The position numbers and the translations under genes are program-made. 64,000 nt of DNA from NCBI RefSeq assembly GCF_000818395.1, contig NZ_JWJG01000028.1:4319918-4383917 (forward strand), in the 5' to 3' direction. The notes below the pieces were generated by a model that made no database searches, was not told where the DNA came from, and saw nothing but the letters and a program-made list of their open reading frames with translations. This DNA is from Noviherbaspirillum autotrophicum (GTDB taxonomy: Bacteria; Pseudomonadota; Gammaproteobacteria; Burkholderiales; Burkholderiaceae_D). Every line of letters starts with the position of its first letter. The stretch's first letter is position 1. Shown here piece by piece: positions 1-9,226 of this stretch.

Positions 1-44
1 GGTCTTAAAAGGCTGAGGCGGGCCCGGTGCGTACCGAGGCCCGT

Positions 45-1658
45 TTATTGCGGGCGGCAGGCTTGCTCGACCCGGTTGCGTCCCAGCCGCTTGGCTTGCA
101 GCAGCGCGCCGTCGGCCGCTTCGGTCAGCGCCGCAGCGGTATCGGCGAGCGGATACGACGCGATGCCGGCGCTGAAGCTCGCATACAGCGCACCGCCCGG
201 ATGGGCATGCGGCAGTGCGGCAAAGTCGTGCCGGATGCGCTCGATGACCGAGCCGGCCTGTTCCGGGCTGATCGCGGGCAGCGCGATCATGAACTCTTCG
301 CCGCCGTAGCGCCCGATCAAGTCGATCGAGCGCAGGCGCCCCTTCAACAGCCAGGCCAGGCCGCGGATCACCTGGTCGCCCACCGGGTGGCCGTAGGTGT
401 CGTTGATGGCCTTGAAATGGTCGATGTCGATCATCGCCACCGTCAATGCGCCGTCCGCTTCCTCGACCATGTCCTTCAGGCGCGACTTGGCGGCGGTGTG
501 GTTCAGTAGGCCGGTCAGGCCGTCTAGGCGCGTCGAGCGGCGCGATTCGCGAAAGCGCTCGATGCGCGTCTTGACCACGGCGGCCAGGAGCACCGGATTG
601 AACGGCTTCATCAGGAACTGGTCGCCGCCCAGGCGCAGCGCCTCGACCTGCATGCCCACGTCCGATTCGCCCGACAGGTAGACGATGGGCAGCGAACTGT
701 ACTGCGCCATCTGGCGCAGCACGCGGGTGGCCTCGACGCCGTTAAAGCGCGGCATGTACATGTCCATCAGGATCAGGTCCGGATGGTAGGACTCCAGCAC
801 GTCAAGCAGCTTGCCGGGATCGTTGATCGCCTTGGTGTCGATGCCGTGCTGCGCGAGCGTGCGCTGGATCAGCGCCACCGCCACGCGCGAATCCTCGACC
901 ACCAGCACGCGGTACTGTTCCTGCTCGTTGGTCTGCACCAGATCGAGCACGCAATTGAGCACCATCGCCGGCTGGTCCCCGGAAGGGATGGTGACGTCGA
1001 TGCCGGCGCGCATCAGGTCGACGATTGGCTCGATGGCCGACTGCACGCCGAGATAAACCAGCTGGCTGGCGGGGCATCCTGTGCGCACCGTTGCGATGTA
1101 CTCGAACTCTTCCGGCCGCGCCTGGTCCTGGGCCGGGATGAACAGCACGGCCAGCGGCTTGTCTTCCTGCGCCTGCACCCCGCCCCACGGCATGGCGCAT
1201 ACCTTGAAGCCGAAGAACTGGAGCTGGGACGACAGCGCCTCGGCCATCTCGCGCTTTTCGGGCGCGGCGATCATCCATACCGAACGCGGCTTGATCCAGT
1301 CGATGTCGGTCGCCGTGCTGGCGGCTGCTTCCTGGTCGCGTCGGTCAGTGCTGGGCGCACGCGACGAGGCGACCGAACCGAGCAGGGTGTCGATCTGGCG
1401 CTGCAGCGACAGGATGTCCTGCTGCGGGACCGGGTGGGTATGCTGGTTGCCGAGCTTGGCCAGCGCGGCGTTTTCCAGCCCCTCGCACAGGCGCACCAGG
1501 CCCGGCAGGCGCAGCCGGTTGAAATACTCCGCCAGGCTGTTGACCGCCACCGCGAATTCGATGAACTGCTCGAACTGGCCATCGGCGACATAGCGCTGCC
1601 AGCGCGTGCGCAGCACGTAGAGGCGGTCTTCTGTGGCGGATGGCGATGGCAGGGTCAT
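45..1658 (-). CDS. Response regulator diguanylate cyclase (REC-GGDEF)
   Basis: Predicted cytoplasmic enzyme of 537 aa making cyclic di-GMP from GTP. Residues 1-100 are helical and Hpt-like. Residues 120-245 resemble a degenerate receiver domain. Residues 249-370 are a typical receiver with the phosphoacceptor Asp at 299 (LILMDMYMP) and the Lys in MKPF. The C-terminal 160 residues are a GGDEF domain whose signature reads GGEEF, with RSID placed five residues upstream, an intact inhibitory I-site. The frame stays open 97 codons further upstream, but that stretch is Arg/Ser-rich and unlike a protein, so the ATG at 1658 is chosen. No kinase is adjacent. Activity is inferred from the intact motifs. 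Confidence 0.9.
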   Translation of the reverse strand: MTLPSPSATEDRLYVLRTRWQRYVADGQFEQFIEFAVAVNSLAEYFNRLRLPGLVRLCEGLENAALAKLGNQHTHPVPQQDILSLQRQIDTLLGSVASSRAPSTDRRDQEAAASTATDIDWIKPRSVWMIAAPEKREMAEALSSQLQFFGFKVCAMPWGGVQAQEDKPLAVLFIPAQDQARPEEFEYIATVRTGCPASQLVYLGVQSAIEPIVDLMRAGIDVTIPSGDQPAMVLNCVLDLVQTNEQEQYRVLVVEDSRVAVALIQRTLAQHGIDTKAINDPGKLLDVLESYHPDLILMDMYMPRFNGVEATRVLRQMAQYSSLPIVYLSGESDVGMQVEALRLGGDQFLMKPFNPVLLAAVVKTRIERFRESRRSTRLDGLTGLLNHTAAKSRLKDMVEEADGALTVAMIDIDHFKAINDTYGHPVGDQVIRGLAWLLKGRLRSIDLIGRYGGEEFMIALPAISPEQAGSVIERIRHDFAALPHAHPGGALYASFSAGIASYPLADTAAALTEAADGALLQAKRLGRNRVEQACRPQ

Positions 1659-1746
1659 GGCGCGGGGCGGGAATGGTCGGCGCCATTCTATCAATGAGTT
1701 CCGGGCATTGTCACGAAGCAGGACTTGACGCCAGCGCCTGCGGCCG

Positions 1747-1983
1747 TCATTTGCGGCGCTTTTTCCAGTTGTAGTCGGGGCTGGGGTCGGCCACGCCGGG
1801 CGGGCCGACCGAGTGCGGGTTTTCCGAGGCCATGGTGACGAAGCACAGCCGCTCGCCGGCACGCTGCCGCGTGCGCAGCTCTTCCATGAACTTGAGCGCC
1901 GATGCCATGTCGTCGGAGTCGAACGACTTGCCATGCGCGACGCTCGCATCCTCCTCGATCACGGTCCAGTACACCATGTACAT
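1747..1983 (-). CDS. Small conserved-type hypothetical protein
   Basis: A 78-residue protein with an aromatic N-terminus (MYMVYWTVI), a middle predicted as one helix, and a basic tail ending in KKRRK. No family is recognised. The ATG at 1983 is preferred because GGAG lies six bases upstream; an ATG four codons earlier (1995) has no ribosome site. It starts 70 bases after the stop of the thioesterase gene on the same strand and could share its transcript. Two cysteine-free halves and charged composition suggest a soluble protein. The function is unknown. Confidence 0.6.
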   Translation of the reverse strand: MYMVYWTVIEEDASVAHGKSFDSDDMASALKFMEELRTRQRAGERLCFVTMASENPHSVGPPGVADPSPDYNWKKRRK

Positions 1984-2053
1984 CAGGGTCTCCATGCAGC
2001 AGCAACGCCATGCAATTGGTATTGCCGCCGCGCGAAAAGTTCGCTGACCAGTA

Positions 2054-2917
2054 CTACGCCTTCTTGTCGCGCAGCCGGATCAAGCCTTCCTGCGCCGTCG
2101 TCGCCACCAGAACGCCGTCCTGGTTGTACACATGCGCAAAGCACAGGCCGCGCCCGCCCGCCGCGTTCGGGCTGTCCATCGAAAACAGCAGCCACTCGTC
2201 CATGCGGAATGGCCGGTGGAACCAGATCGTGTGGTCCAGGCTCGCGATCTGCAGGCGCGGGTCGCCCATCTTGATCCCGTGCGGCTGCAGCGAGGTCCAC
2301 AGCAAGCCGTAGTCGGACACGTAGGCAAACAGCGTCTCGTGCGTCAGCGCGTCATCCGGCAAGGCCATCGGCGCGCGCGTCCAGACCTGCTTGGTAGTGC
2401 CGCTTTGGTGGCCGCCGTAGATGTCGCCGGCATGGTCGGCGCGAAAATCGACCGGCACCGGCTGGAACGGGCGCTTGACCAGGTCGGCATTGTCTTTCCA
2501 TGCCTTGATGCTCGAAGGCAGCGATTCGGGGGCGGCGGCGGCAGGCATGGCTTTCTGGTGCGACAAGCCCTGTTCCTCGTTCTGGAACGAGATCGAGGTG
2601 ACGAAAATGCGCCGCCCTTCCTGGTACGCCACCACGCGGCGCGTGGAAAAGCTGCCGCCGTCGCGCACCCGTTCGACTTCGTACTCGATCGGTAGCCGGT
2701 GGTTGCCCGGCAGGATGAACAACGAATGCAGCGAGTGCGGGCGGCGCTGCTCGACCGTGACGGAGGCCGCATACAGCGATTGCCCCAGCACCTGGCCGCC
2801 GAACACGTTCGGGCTGCCCATGAAATGGCTCTGGCCGCGAAAGCGGTCTTCGCCGATCTGTTCGAGCTTCAGGAGGCGGAGGATTTCTTCAGTGTTGTAG
2901 AGCGTGGTGTCCAGCAT
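2054..2917 (-). CDS. tesB: Acyl-CoA thioesterase II
   Basis: Hydrolyses acyl-CoA to free fatty acid and CoA in the cytoplasm. The 287 residues match TesB in length and layout, two fused hot-dog folds. The N-terminal repeat has the FRGQS and FGGQVLGQSL segments. The C-terminal repeat has ASLDHTIWFHRPFRMDEWLLF, which includes the catalytic-region Asp and the HRPF turn, and ends in GLIRLRDKK as TesB proteins do. It lies 21 bases downstream of the acyl-CoA ligase gene on the same strand, so the two probably form an operon that cycles acyl groups between CoA ester and free acid. Confidence 0.93.
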   Translation of the reverse strand: MLDTTLYNTEEILRLLKLEQIGEDRFRGQSHFMGSPNVFGGQVLGQSLYAASVTVEQRRPHSLHSLFILPGNHRLPIEYEVERVRDGGSFSTRRVVAYQEGRRIFVTSISFQNEEQGLSHQKAMPAAAAPESLPSSIKAWKDNADLVKRPFQPVPVDFRADHAGDIYGGHQSGTTKQVWTRAPMALPDDALTHETLFAYVSDYGLLWTSLQPHGIKMGDPRLQIASLDHTIWFHRPFRMDEWLLFSMDSPNAAGGRGLCFAHVYNQDGVLVATTAQEGLIRLRDKKA

Positions 2918-2938
2918 GATGTGAAAAAGTGAAAATGG

Positions 2939-4513
2939 TCAGTCCACCTGTTTGGCGGAAGAAAATTGATCGCGCAATTCGCGCTTGAGCACCTTGCCGA
3001 TCGCGCTGCGCGGCAAGCTCACCGTAATGTCGATGGCGGCCAGCCGCTGGGTCTTGCCCAGGCGTTGATTGGCCCAGTCCAGCAATTGTTCCGCATCGAC
3101 TGATGCGCCTTGCTTGAGCACCACGAAGGCGACCGGCGTTTCGCCCCAGCGCGACGACGGCACGCCGACGACGGCCGCTTCGGCCACCTCGCCGTGCTGC
3201 TGCAGCACGCCTTCCAGGTCGCTCGGATAAATGTTGAAGCCGCCGGAAATGATCATGTCCTTCTTGCGGTCCATCAGCGTCAGGAAGCCGTCTGCATCGA
3301 AGCGGCCGATGTCGCCGGTGCGGATGAAGCGCTTGCCGGCCGGATCATACCATTCGGCCTCGGCCGATTTTTCCGGCTGCTTATGGTAGCCCGCCATCAT
3401 CGCCGGCGAATGGCCGACCACTTCGCCCAGTGCGCCGGGCGGCACTTCCCGGCCGGCGTCGTCGATCAGGCGGATGTCGTGCCCCGGTGCGGGCTTGCCC
3501 ACCGTGTGCAGCTTGTCGGGATGCTCATGCGCGGTCAGCATGCAGGTGCCGCCGCCTTCGGTCATGCCGTAATACTCGATCAGCCCGCCCGGCCAGCGCT
3601 GCAGGATGTCGGCCTTCAGCGCGGCGGAAAACGGCGCGCTGGTGCAGAACTTCATGCGGAGCGACGACAGGTCGTAGCGTGCAAAATCCTCGCGCGCCAT
3701 GATGCGCTGGTACTGTACCGGCACCAGCATCGTATGCGTGACGCGATGCTTTTCGGCCAGCGCGAGATAGGCGCCGGCGTCGAATTTCGCCATCAACACC
3801 ACGCTGCCACCCAGACCGATGGTCGGGAAAAAACTCACCAGCGTGGTATTGGAATACAACGGCGTCGCAATCAGCGTGACTGCGTCCGGGCCATAGCCGT
3901 TGCTGCGGCCGCGCTGTACATGCGTCCAGCGCATCGAATGCGGCTGCACGATGCCCTTGGGCGCACCGGTGGTGCCGGAGGAATAGATGATGTTGAACGG
4001 CCAGTCCGGCTCGATGTCGACGGCAGCCGGCGCCGTGCCCGGCGCGGCCAGCCAGTGCGCGAATGCCTGCCCGGCGGTGCTGTCGTCGAGCGTGACGGGC
4101 GTCGCCGGCATCGCGGCGCGCACCGGTTTCAACGCCTGCGCCACGGTCTGATCGAGAAACAGCAGGCGCGCGCCGGCGTCTGCCGTCATGTCGGCCAGGC
4201 TTTGCGCGGACGATGACGGCGCCAGCGGCGCGACCGCCACGCCGGCGCGCAGGCTGCCGAGGAATAGCGCTGCATAGGCAATCGAGCTTGCCGCGCAGAT
4301 GGCGATGGTCTGGCCCGGCCCCACGCCGTCGCGCTGCAAGGCCGCCGCCACGCGGTCCATCAGCGCGTCGAGCTCGGCGTACGTGAGCGCCGCACCATCC
4401 TGGCGCAGCGCGCACCGCTCTGGGCTGGCGGCCGCGTGCAGGCGGATCAGGTGCGGGATCGTGTTGAAGTTTGCTTCAAGCGCTTTGTCGATGCGCGTTG
4501 GTTCAGCACCCAT
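2939..4513 (-). CDS. AMP-dependent acyl-CoA synthetase (fatty-acid CoA ligase)
   Basis: Adenylate-forming enzyme of 524 aa predicted to activate a carboxylic acid with ATP and transfer it to CoA. The phosphate-binding loop YSSGTTGAPKG is near residue 177, the YGMTE motif near 315, the hinge region TGDIGRFD near 400, GGFNIYPSDLEGVL near 430, and the catalytic Lys is in GKVLKREL near the C-terminus. The substrate cannot be told from sequence; neighbouring tesB favours a fatty or aryl acid. A near-palindrome at 4611-4632, about 100 bases upstream, could be the operator. The start is the first ATG of a frame that carries the expected N-terminus. Confidence 0.88.
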   Translation of the reverse strand: MGAEPTRIDKALEANFNTIPHLIRLHAAASPERCALRQDGAALTYAELDALMDRVAAALQRDGVGPGQTIAICAASSIAYAALFLGSLRAGVAVAPLAPSSSAQSLADMTADAGARLLFLDQTVAQALKPVRAAMPATPVTLDDSTAGQAFAHWLAAPGTAPAAVDIEPDWPFNIIYSSGTTGAPKGIVQPHSMRWTHVQRGRSNGYGPDAVTLIATPLYSNTTLVSFFPTIGLGGSVVLMAKFDAGAYLALAEKHRVTHTMLVPVQYQRIMAREDFARYDLSSLRMKFCTSAPFSAALKADILQRWPGGLIEYYGMTEGGGTCMLTAHEHPDKLHTVGKPAPGHDIRLIDDAGREVPPGALGEVVGHSPAMMAGYHKQPEKSAEAEWYDPAGKRFIRTGDIGRFDADGFLTLMDRKKDMIISGGFNIYPSDLEGVLQQHGEVAEAAVVGVPSSRWGETPVAFVVLKQGASVDAEQLLDWANQRLGKTQRLAAIDITVSLPRSAIGKVLKRELRDQFSSAKQVD

Positions 4514-4610
4514 GCGAAGTCATAGCCCCTGGAAAGTGTCGAAGGTCGCGCCGCGGCGGCATGACGTGCCGCGCGGCGCCCATGGACCTAATACTAGTCC
4601 AGTTTCGCTA

Positions 4611-4632
4611 TTTTCGTACGATCGTGCGTAAA
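4611..4632. promoter_or_regulatory. Imperfect 22-bp palindrome, possible operator
   Basis: The core ACGATCGT (4618-4625) is perfectly symmetric and the match extends outward to TTT/AAA with two mismatched pairs. It sits in the 162-base gap in front of the acyl-CoA ligase gene, a position and size typical of TetR-type operators. No regulator gene is adjacent, so the role is inference. Confidence 0.4.
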
Positions 4633-4675
4633 ATTTCCATGGGGAACTTATTTGGGGCAGACGCCGGTACAGGCA

Positions 4676-5443
4676 TCAGGGCAGCGCGCTACTGTCGATG
4701 CGCTGGAAGTAATCGTTTTCCATCTTGTGCAGCGGCAGGGAATGCAGCGCCGTGTCGAAGGCTTGCTGCATGGCACGCCCTTCTGCCGTCTTCTGGAAAC
4801 AGACATGCAGGGATAGCTCGGCCAGCGGCCGTTCGTGAAACACGATGCGGTCGCGCTGCTTGGCCAGTGTCGGCTCGGTCGCCAGCAGGTAACGCAGCAC
4901 CAGCTTGTCGATCACGACCGTGTCGACCCGGTGCGCCAGCAGCTTGCGCAGGTTTAGCGTGTCGCTGGGCGATGCATCGACCGTCAGCTTGTGCTGCCGC
5001 ACCCACTCGTCGAAGGATGGGCCGTTGGAAAAGCCGGCGACGACGGCAATGGTGCGCGTGGTGAGGTCTTGCAGCGACTGCCATTGCAGCGGTGCACTTT
5101 TCAGGTAGGCAAATCCGATCGTGCTGCTGCCGATCGAGGAGGAAAAATAGCACTTCTGCGCCCGCTCTTTCGTGTAATACGCGGGGAAATAGCCGGCGTA
5201 CTGCGCGTCTTTCATGCCGAGCTGCATGGCGCGCGTCCAGGGAAAGTACTCGACCTCGGCGCGATAGCCGAAGCGCTTGGCGGCGCTCTCGACCACATAG
5301 GAAGACCAGCCTTCGTGCGCCAGGGCGGCGCCGGTATAGGGCAGCCATTCCAGGGTTGCCAGGCGCATGACCGGGCTCCCCTCGGCGGCATGTGCCTGTC
5401 CCAGCAGGCACAGCGACAGTAACAGGGCGAACTTGCGGTTCAT
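4676..5443 (-). CDS. Periplasmic solute-binding protein (family 3 type)
   Basis: Predicted exported binding protein of 255 aa. The N-terminus MNRKFALLLSLCLLGQAHA is a Sec signal peptide with an AHA cleavage motif; this fixes the start at 5443 rather than an in-frame ATG eleven codons upstream. The mature part has the ligand-binding lobes of the amino-acid/polyamine SBP fold: LEWLPYTG at the start, a YFPWTRAMQLG helix, and the hinge region with VVIDKLVLRYLL. No permease or ATPase gene is adjacent, so it may be an orphan receptor or sensor-type protein rather than part of an ABC importer. The ligand is unknown. Confidence 0.8.
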   Translation of the reverse strand: MNRKFALLLSLCLLGQAHAAEGSPVMRLATLEWLPYTGAALAHEGWSSYVVESAAKRFGYRAEVEYFPWTRAMQLGMKDAQYAGYFPAYYTKERAQKCYFSSSIGSSTIGFAYLKSAPLQWQSLQDLTTRTIAVVAGFSNGPSFDEWVRQHKLTVDASPSDTLNLRKLLAHRVDTVVIDKLVLRYLLATEPTLAKQRDRIVFHERPLAELSLHVCFQKTAEGRAMQQAFDTALHSLPLHKMENDYFQRIDSSALP

Positions 5444-5700
5444 TGGTTTTGCTTCATCGGCATGACACATAGACAAATGAGTATCCCATATTTATGGGAT
5501 AGGGAAGGCATGGTAATTCAAACAATATTCGCATTGGTGAATTGATGACTTCGCGGGCGTATTTTTTCTTCGGCGCCGGCTTTCGCCCTCCCTCGCTGTC
5601 CATTGGCATTATTATTGCAAGCTGGAAAGTTTATCGGTCGCCTTTTGACGTTTCGTCATGTGCCTGCATTCCTGCAAGCTAAGGCGGTCCGGGAGAGTGT

Positions 5701-5738
5701 TATGCACTGTGGAGCGAGGCTTGCCGGCACAGTGCATA
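5701..5738. promoter_or_regulatory. 10-bp perfect inverted repeat with 18-nt spacer
   Basis: TATGCACTGT (5701-5710) and ACAGTGCATA (5729-5738) are perfect complements. The right arm ends 13 bases before the start of the GGDEF-EAL gene, so it is either an operator or a 5'-UTR hairpin close to the ribosome site. An element of the same arm length and spacer stands before the hybrid kinase gene at 28720-28757. Confidence 0.55.
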
Positions 5739-5751
5739 GCTCTTTTAAGGA

Positions 5752-7878
5752 ATGTCATCAGTGAAACTGGCCAATGCCATTGCATCCCCGCTCCTGTGCG
5801 CCGCCCCCGAGGCTGGCATGTTCAGCCATTTGCTGGCCAATTTCGACGGCTTGGTCTACCGCTGCCTGGTCGACAGCAACTGGACCATGCAATTCATCAG
5901 CGACGGCTGCCTTGCGCTGACCGGTTACGAGCCCGAGGATTTCATCGCCAACGCCGCGGTCAGTTACGAAGACCTGATCCACCCGGACCACCGGCAGCAT
6001 GTGCGCCAGGTGGTCCATGCCGCCCTGCAGCGGCACGAGCGGATCAACCTGGAATACCAGATCGTGCGGCGCGACGGCACGGTACGCTGGGTGTGGGAGC
6101 GCGCCACCGGCATCAAGGACATGCACGGCGTCTATATTGCGCTGGAAGGCTTCATTCAGGACATCACGCAGCGCAAGCAGGCTGAACAGGCGCTGCACGA
6201 AGCCGAGCAGCGCTATCGCAGCATCGTCGAAAACGCCGTCGAGGGCATCTTCCAGTCGACCCCGGACAAGGGATACCTGGCTGTCAATCCGGCGCTGGCG
6301 CGCATCTACGGGTACGACTCGCCGCAGCAGATGATCGACCACCTGCGCGACATCGACAGCCAGCTCTATGTCGACCCGCAGCGGCGCGCCGAATTCCTGC
6401 GCTGCATGGCCGAGCACGATGGCGTGATCAATTTCGAATCGCAGGTCTACCAGCGCAACGGCAACGTGATCTGGATTTCGGAAAACGCGCGCAATGTGCG
6501 CGGCCCCGACCACGCAGTGCAGTTCTTCGAAGGCTCGGTGATCGACATCACCGAGCGCAAGATCTACGAGGCGCAGATCCGCCACCAGGCCACGCACGAC
6601 GCGCTGACCGGCCTGCCCAACCGCAATCTGCTGCACGACCGCCTGCAGCAGGCAATGGCCAACGCGCAGCGCAACAACCATATCGCGGCCGTCGCCTTCA
6701 TCGACCTCGACCAGTTCAAGTTCATCAACGACAGCCTCGGCCATCAGGTCGGCGATGAATTGCTGAAGGTGGTCGGCCAGCGCCTGCGTTCCTGCATGCG
6801 CGCCGCCGACACGGTGGCGCGCCAGGGCGGCGACGAGTTCGTCATCGTGCTGGACAATCACCGCAGCTGCGAAACCGTCACCGACATCGTGCGGCGCATG
6901 ATCGCGCTGGTGGCCGAGCCGTGGCTAGCCAAAGGGCTCGAATTGCAGGTGACCTGCAGCGTCGGCGTGAGCGTCTTCCCGAACGATGGGCGCGACGTCG
7001 AAACCCTGCTGCGCAATGCCGATTCCGCGATGTACAAGGCCAAGGAACTCGGGCGCAACACCTTCCAGTATTTTTCGGCCGAGATGAACCTGCATGCGAC
7101 GCAGCGGCTCGAAGTGCTCAACAGCCTGCGCTACGCGCTGGCCCACGACGAATTCATGCTGCATTACCAGCCCAAGGTGCAGCTGGCAACGGGGCGCGTG
7201 ATCGGCGCGGAGGCATTGATCCGCTGGCACAGCACGACGCGCGGACTGGTCTCTCCCGGCCACTTCATTCCGCTGGCCGAGGAAAGCGGCCTGATCATTC
7301 CGATCGGCGAATGGGTGCTGCGCGCGGCCTGCGCGCAGAATATGGCGTGGCAGCGCGCCGGCCACGCGCCGCTCCCGATCGCGGTCAACCTGTCGCCGCG
7401 CCAGCTGGCGCGCGACGACATCGTCGACCTGGTGGCCGATGCGCTGCAAAGCACGGGGCTTGATCCGCGCTACCTGGAACTGGAAATCACCGAAAACGAT
7501 GTCATGCGCGATGTCGACAAGTCGCTCGCCACCCTGATCCGGCTGAAGGAGCTGGGCGTGAAGATCGCGATCGACGATTTCGGCACCGGCTATTCGAGCC
7601 TGAACTACCTGAAGCGCTTCCCGGTCGATACGCTCAAGATCGACCGTTCGTTCGTCAACGACATCGCCACCGACGCCGACGACGCGGCCATCGTCAAAGC
7701 GGTCATTTCGCTGGCCCATATCCTGAACCTGGACGTCGTGGCCGAAGGCGTCGAAACCGACGAGCAGCGCCGCTTCCTGGTGGAGAACGGCTGCGACGAG
7801 GTGCAGGGGTATTATTTCGGCCGGCCCATGCCGGTGCAGGAATTCGCCGGCGCCTGCTTCCATCCCGGCCATGCATGA
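5752..7878 (+). CDS. PAS-PAS-GGDEF-EAL cyclic di-GMP protein
   Basis: A 708-residue cytoplasmic signalling protein without membrane segments. PAS domains occupy about 25-140 and 150-270, each ending in a DIT-x-RK linker. GGDEF covers about 285-450 with GGDEF at 359-363 and an intact I-site RAAD (350-353). EAL covers about 460-700 with EALIRW, the metal-binding ENDV, and DDFGTGYSS loop 6, and looks catalytically competent. It could therefore make and degrade cyclic di-GMP. AAGGA directly abuts the ATG at 5752; the GTG at 5761 has better spacing and may be the true start. An inverted repeat lies just upstream. Confidence 0.93.
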   Translation: MSSVKLANAIASPLLCAAPEAGMFSHLLANFDGLVYRCLVDSNWTMQFISDGCLALTGYEPEDFIANAAVSYEDLIHPDHRQHVRQVVHAALQRHERINLEYQIVRRDGTVRWVWERATGIKDMHGVYIALEGFIQDITQRKQAEQALHEAEQRYRSIVENAVEGIFQSTPDKGYLAVNPALARIYGYDSPQQMIDHLRDIDSQLYVDPQRRAEFLRCMAEHDGVINFESQVYQRNGNVIWISENARNVRGPDHAVQFFEGSVIDITERKIYEAQIRHQATHDALTGLPNRNLLHDRLQQAMANAQRNNHIAAVAFIDLDQFKFINDSLGHQVGDELLKVVGQRLRSCMRAADTVARQGGDEFVIVLDNHRSCETVTDIVRRMIALVAEPWLAKGLELQVTCSVGVSVFPNDGRDVETLLRNADSAMYKAKELGRNTFQYFSAEMNLHATQRLEVLNSLRYALAHDEFMLHYQPKVQLATGRVIGAEALIRWHSTTRGLVSPGHFIPLAEESGLIIPIGEWVLRAACAQNMAWQRAGHAPLPIAVNLSPRQLARDDIVDLVADALQSTGLDPRYLELEITENDVMRDVDKSLATLIRLKELGVKIAIDDFGTGYSSLNYLKRFPVDTLKIDRSFVNDIATDADDAAIVKAVISLAHILNLDVVAEGVETDEQRRFLVENGCDEVQGYYFGRPMPVQEFAGACFHPGHA

Positions 7879-7949
7879 GCTGGATCGAGCGGCCCCATTT
7901 TCGGATTACGCGGGCGTGGCGACGCGCTGGCCGCTTATCGCCGCCGGCG

Positions 7950-9116
7950 TTAGCTGCTCAGCGCCCGCATTTCGCTGTACAGGTTTGCCTTTCCTTCGAA
8001 ACCGATGCCGGGCAAATCCGGCATCGTCACGTAGCCGTCGACCACCTGCACGCCATCCGGGAAGCCGCCGAACGGCTGGAACAGGTCCGGATACGATTCG
8101 TTGCCGCCCAGGCCTAGCCCGGCCGCGATATTGAGCGACATCTGGTGCCCGCCGTGCGGAATGCAGCGTTCGGCTGACCAGCCGTGCTGGTGCAGCATCT
8201 CGAGCGTGCGCAGGTATTCGACCAGGCCGTAGGAGAGCGCGCAGTCGAACTGCAGCCAGTCGCGGTCGGCCCGCATGCCGCCGTAGCGGATCAAGTTGCG
8301 CGCATCCTGCATCGAGAACAGGTTTTCGCCGGTCGCCATCGGCTTGTCATAGTAATTGCGCAGCATCGCCTGCAGTTCAAAGTCGAGCGGATCGCCCGCC
8401 TCTTCATACCAGAACAGGTCGTACTGCGACAGCGCCTTCGCATAGGCGATGGCGGTATCCATGTCGAAGCGGCCGTTGGCGTCCACCGCGAGCTTCCGCC
8501 CGTCGCCCAGCACCGACAGGATCGCGTCGATGCGGCGCAGGTCCTCGTCGAGCGAGGCGCCGCCGATCTTCTTTTTCACCACCGTGTAGCCGCGGTCGAT
8601 GTAGCTGCGCATCTCGTCTTTCAACGCATTCAGGTCCTGGCCCGGATGGTAGTAACCGCCGGCGGCGTACACGAACACCTTCCTGTCGAACCTGCCGCCG
8701 TTGTAGCGCTCGGCCAAGAGGCGGAACAGCGGCTTGTTCTCGATCTTCGCCACCGCGTCCCACACCGCCATGTCGATGGTGCCGATCGCCACCGAGCGCT
8801 CGCCGTGCCCGCCCGGCTTTTCGTTGGTAAACATGCAGTTCCAGATCTTGTGCGGATCGAGATTGGTGCCGGTGTCGTTGACCAGGGTGGCAGGGTCGGC
8901 CTGCAGGATGCGCGGAATGAAACGCTCGCGCATCAGGTTGCCTTGCCCGTAGCGGCCGTTGGAATTGAAGCCGTAGCCGACCACCGGGCGGCCGTCGCGG
9001 ATCACGTCGGTGATGACGGCCACCAGGCTCAAGGTCATCTTGGAAAAGTCGATGTACGCATTGCGGATCGGCGAGCTGATCGGAAGGGTTTTTTCCCGGA
9101 TTTCAACAATTTTCAT
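7950..9116 (-). CDS. Enolase-superfamily dehydratase, D-tartrate dehydratase-like
   Basis: A 388-residue member of the mandelate racemase/muconate lactonizing enzyme group. Visible catalytic features are the KKK cluster at 181-183 (the KxK base motif), metal ligands Asp212 in VDAN, Glu in WYEEAG near 238, and Glu264 in ATGEN, and His321/His324 in IPHGGHQ. The order and spacing match the D(-)-tartrate dehydratase (TarD) group closely, so dehydration of an acid sugar or tartrate to a keto acid is likely. The substrate is inference. It is divergently transcribed from a LysR-type gene that probably regulates it. GGAG precedes the ATG. Confidence 0.85.
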   Translation of the reverse strand: MKIVEIREKTLPISSPIRNAYIDFSKMTLSLVAVITDVIRDGRPVVGYGFNSNGRYGQGNLMRERFIPRILQADPATLVNDTGTNLDPHKIWNCMFTNEKPGGHGERSVAIGTIDMAVWDAVAKIENKPLFRLLAERYNGGRFDRKVFVYAAGGYYHPGQDLNALKDEMRSYIDRGYTVVKKKIGGASLDEDLRRIDAILSVLGDGRKLAVDANGRFDMDTAIAYAKALSQYDLFWYEEAGDPLDFELQAMLRNYYDKPMATGENLFSMQDARNLIRYGGMRADRDWLQFDCALSYGLVEYLRTLEMLHQHGWSAERCIPHGGHQMSLNIAAGLGLGGNESYPDLFQPFGGFPDGVQVVDGYVTMPDLPGIGFEGKANLYSEMRALSS

Positions 9117-9226
9117 GACAGTTCTCCTGTAAGGCGCGTCGCGTTGCGCCGGATATCACAGGCGCCAGCATACGCAAGAACAGCCGATCTATAATTCACC
9201 GCCACGCAAACCATTATTAACCTGAA
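9117..9226. promoter_or_regulatory. Divergent promoter region with possible LysR site
   Basis: This 110-base gap carries both outward promoters. ATAAT (9191-9195) and ATTAT (9213-9217) form a short interrupted dyad next to the LysR gene start, as expected for an autoregulatory site. The dyad is short and may be chance. Confidence 0.4.

Noticed and set aside
5500-5751. Cyclic di-GMP riboswitch before the GGDEF-EAL gene.
   Set aside because: The conserved GEMM tetraloop and core sequence are not present; only a simple inverted repeat is seen.
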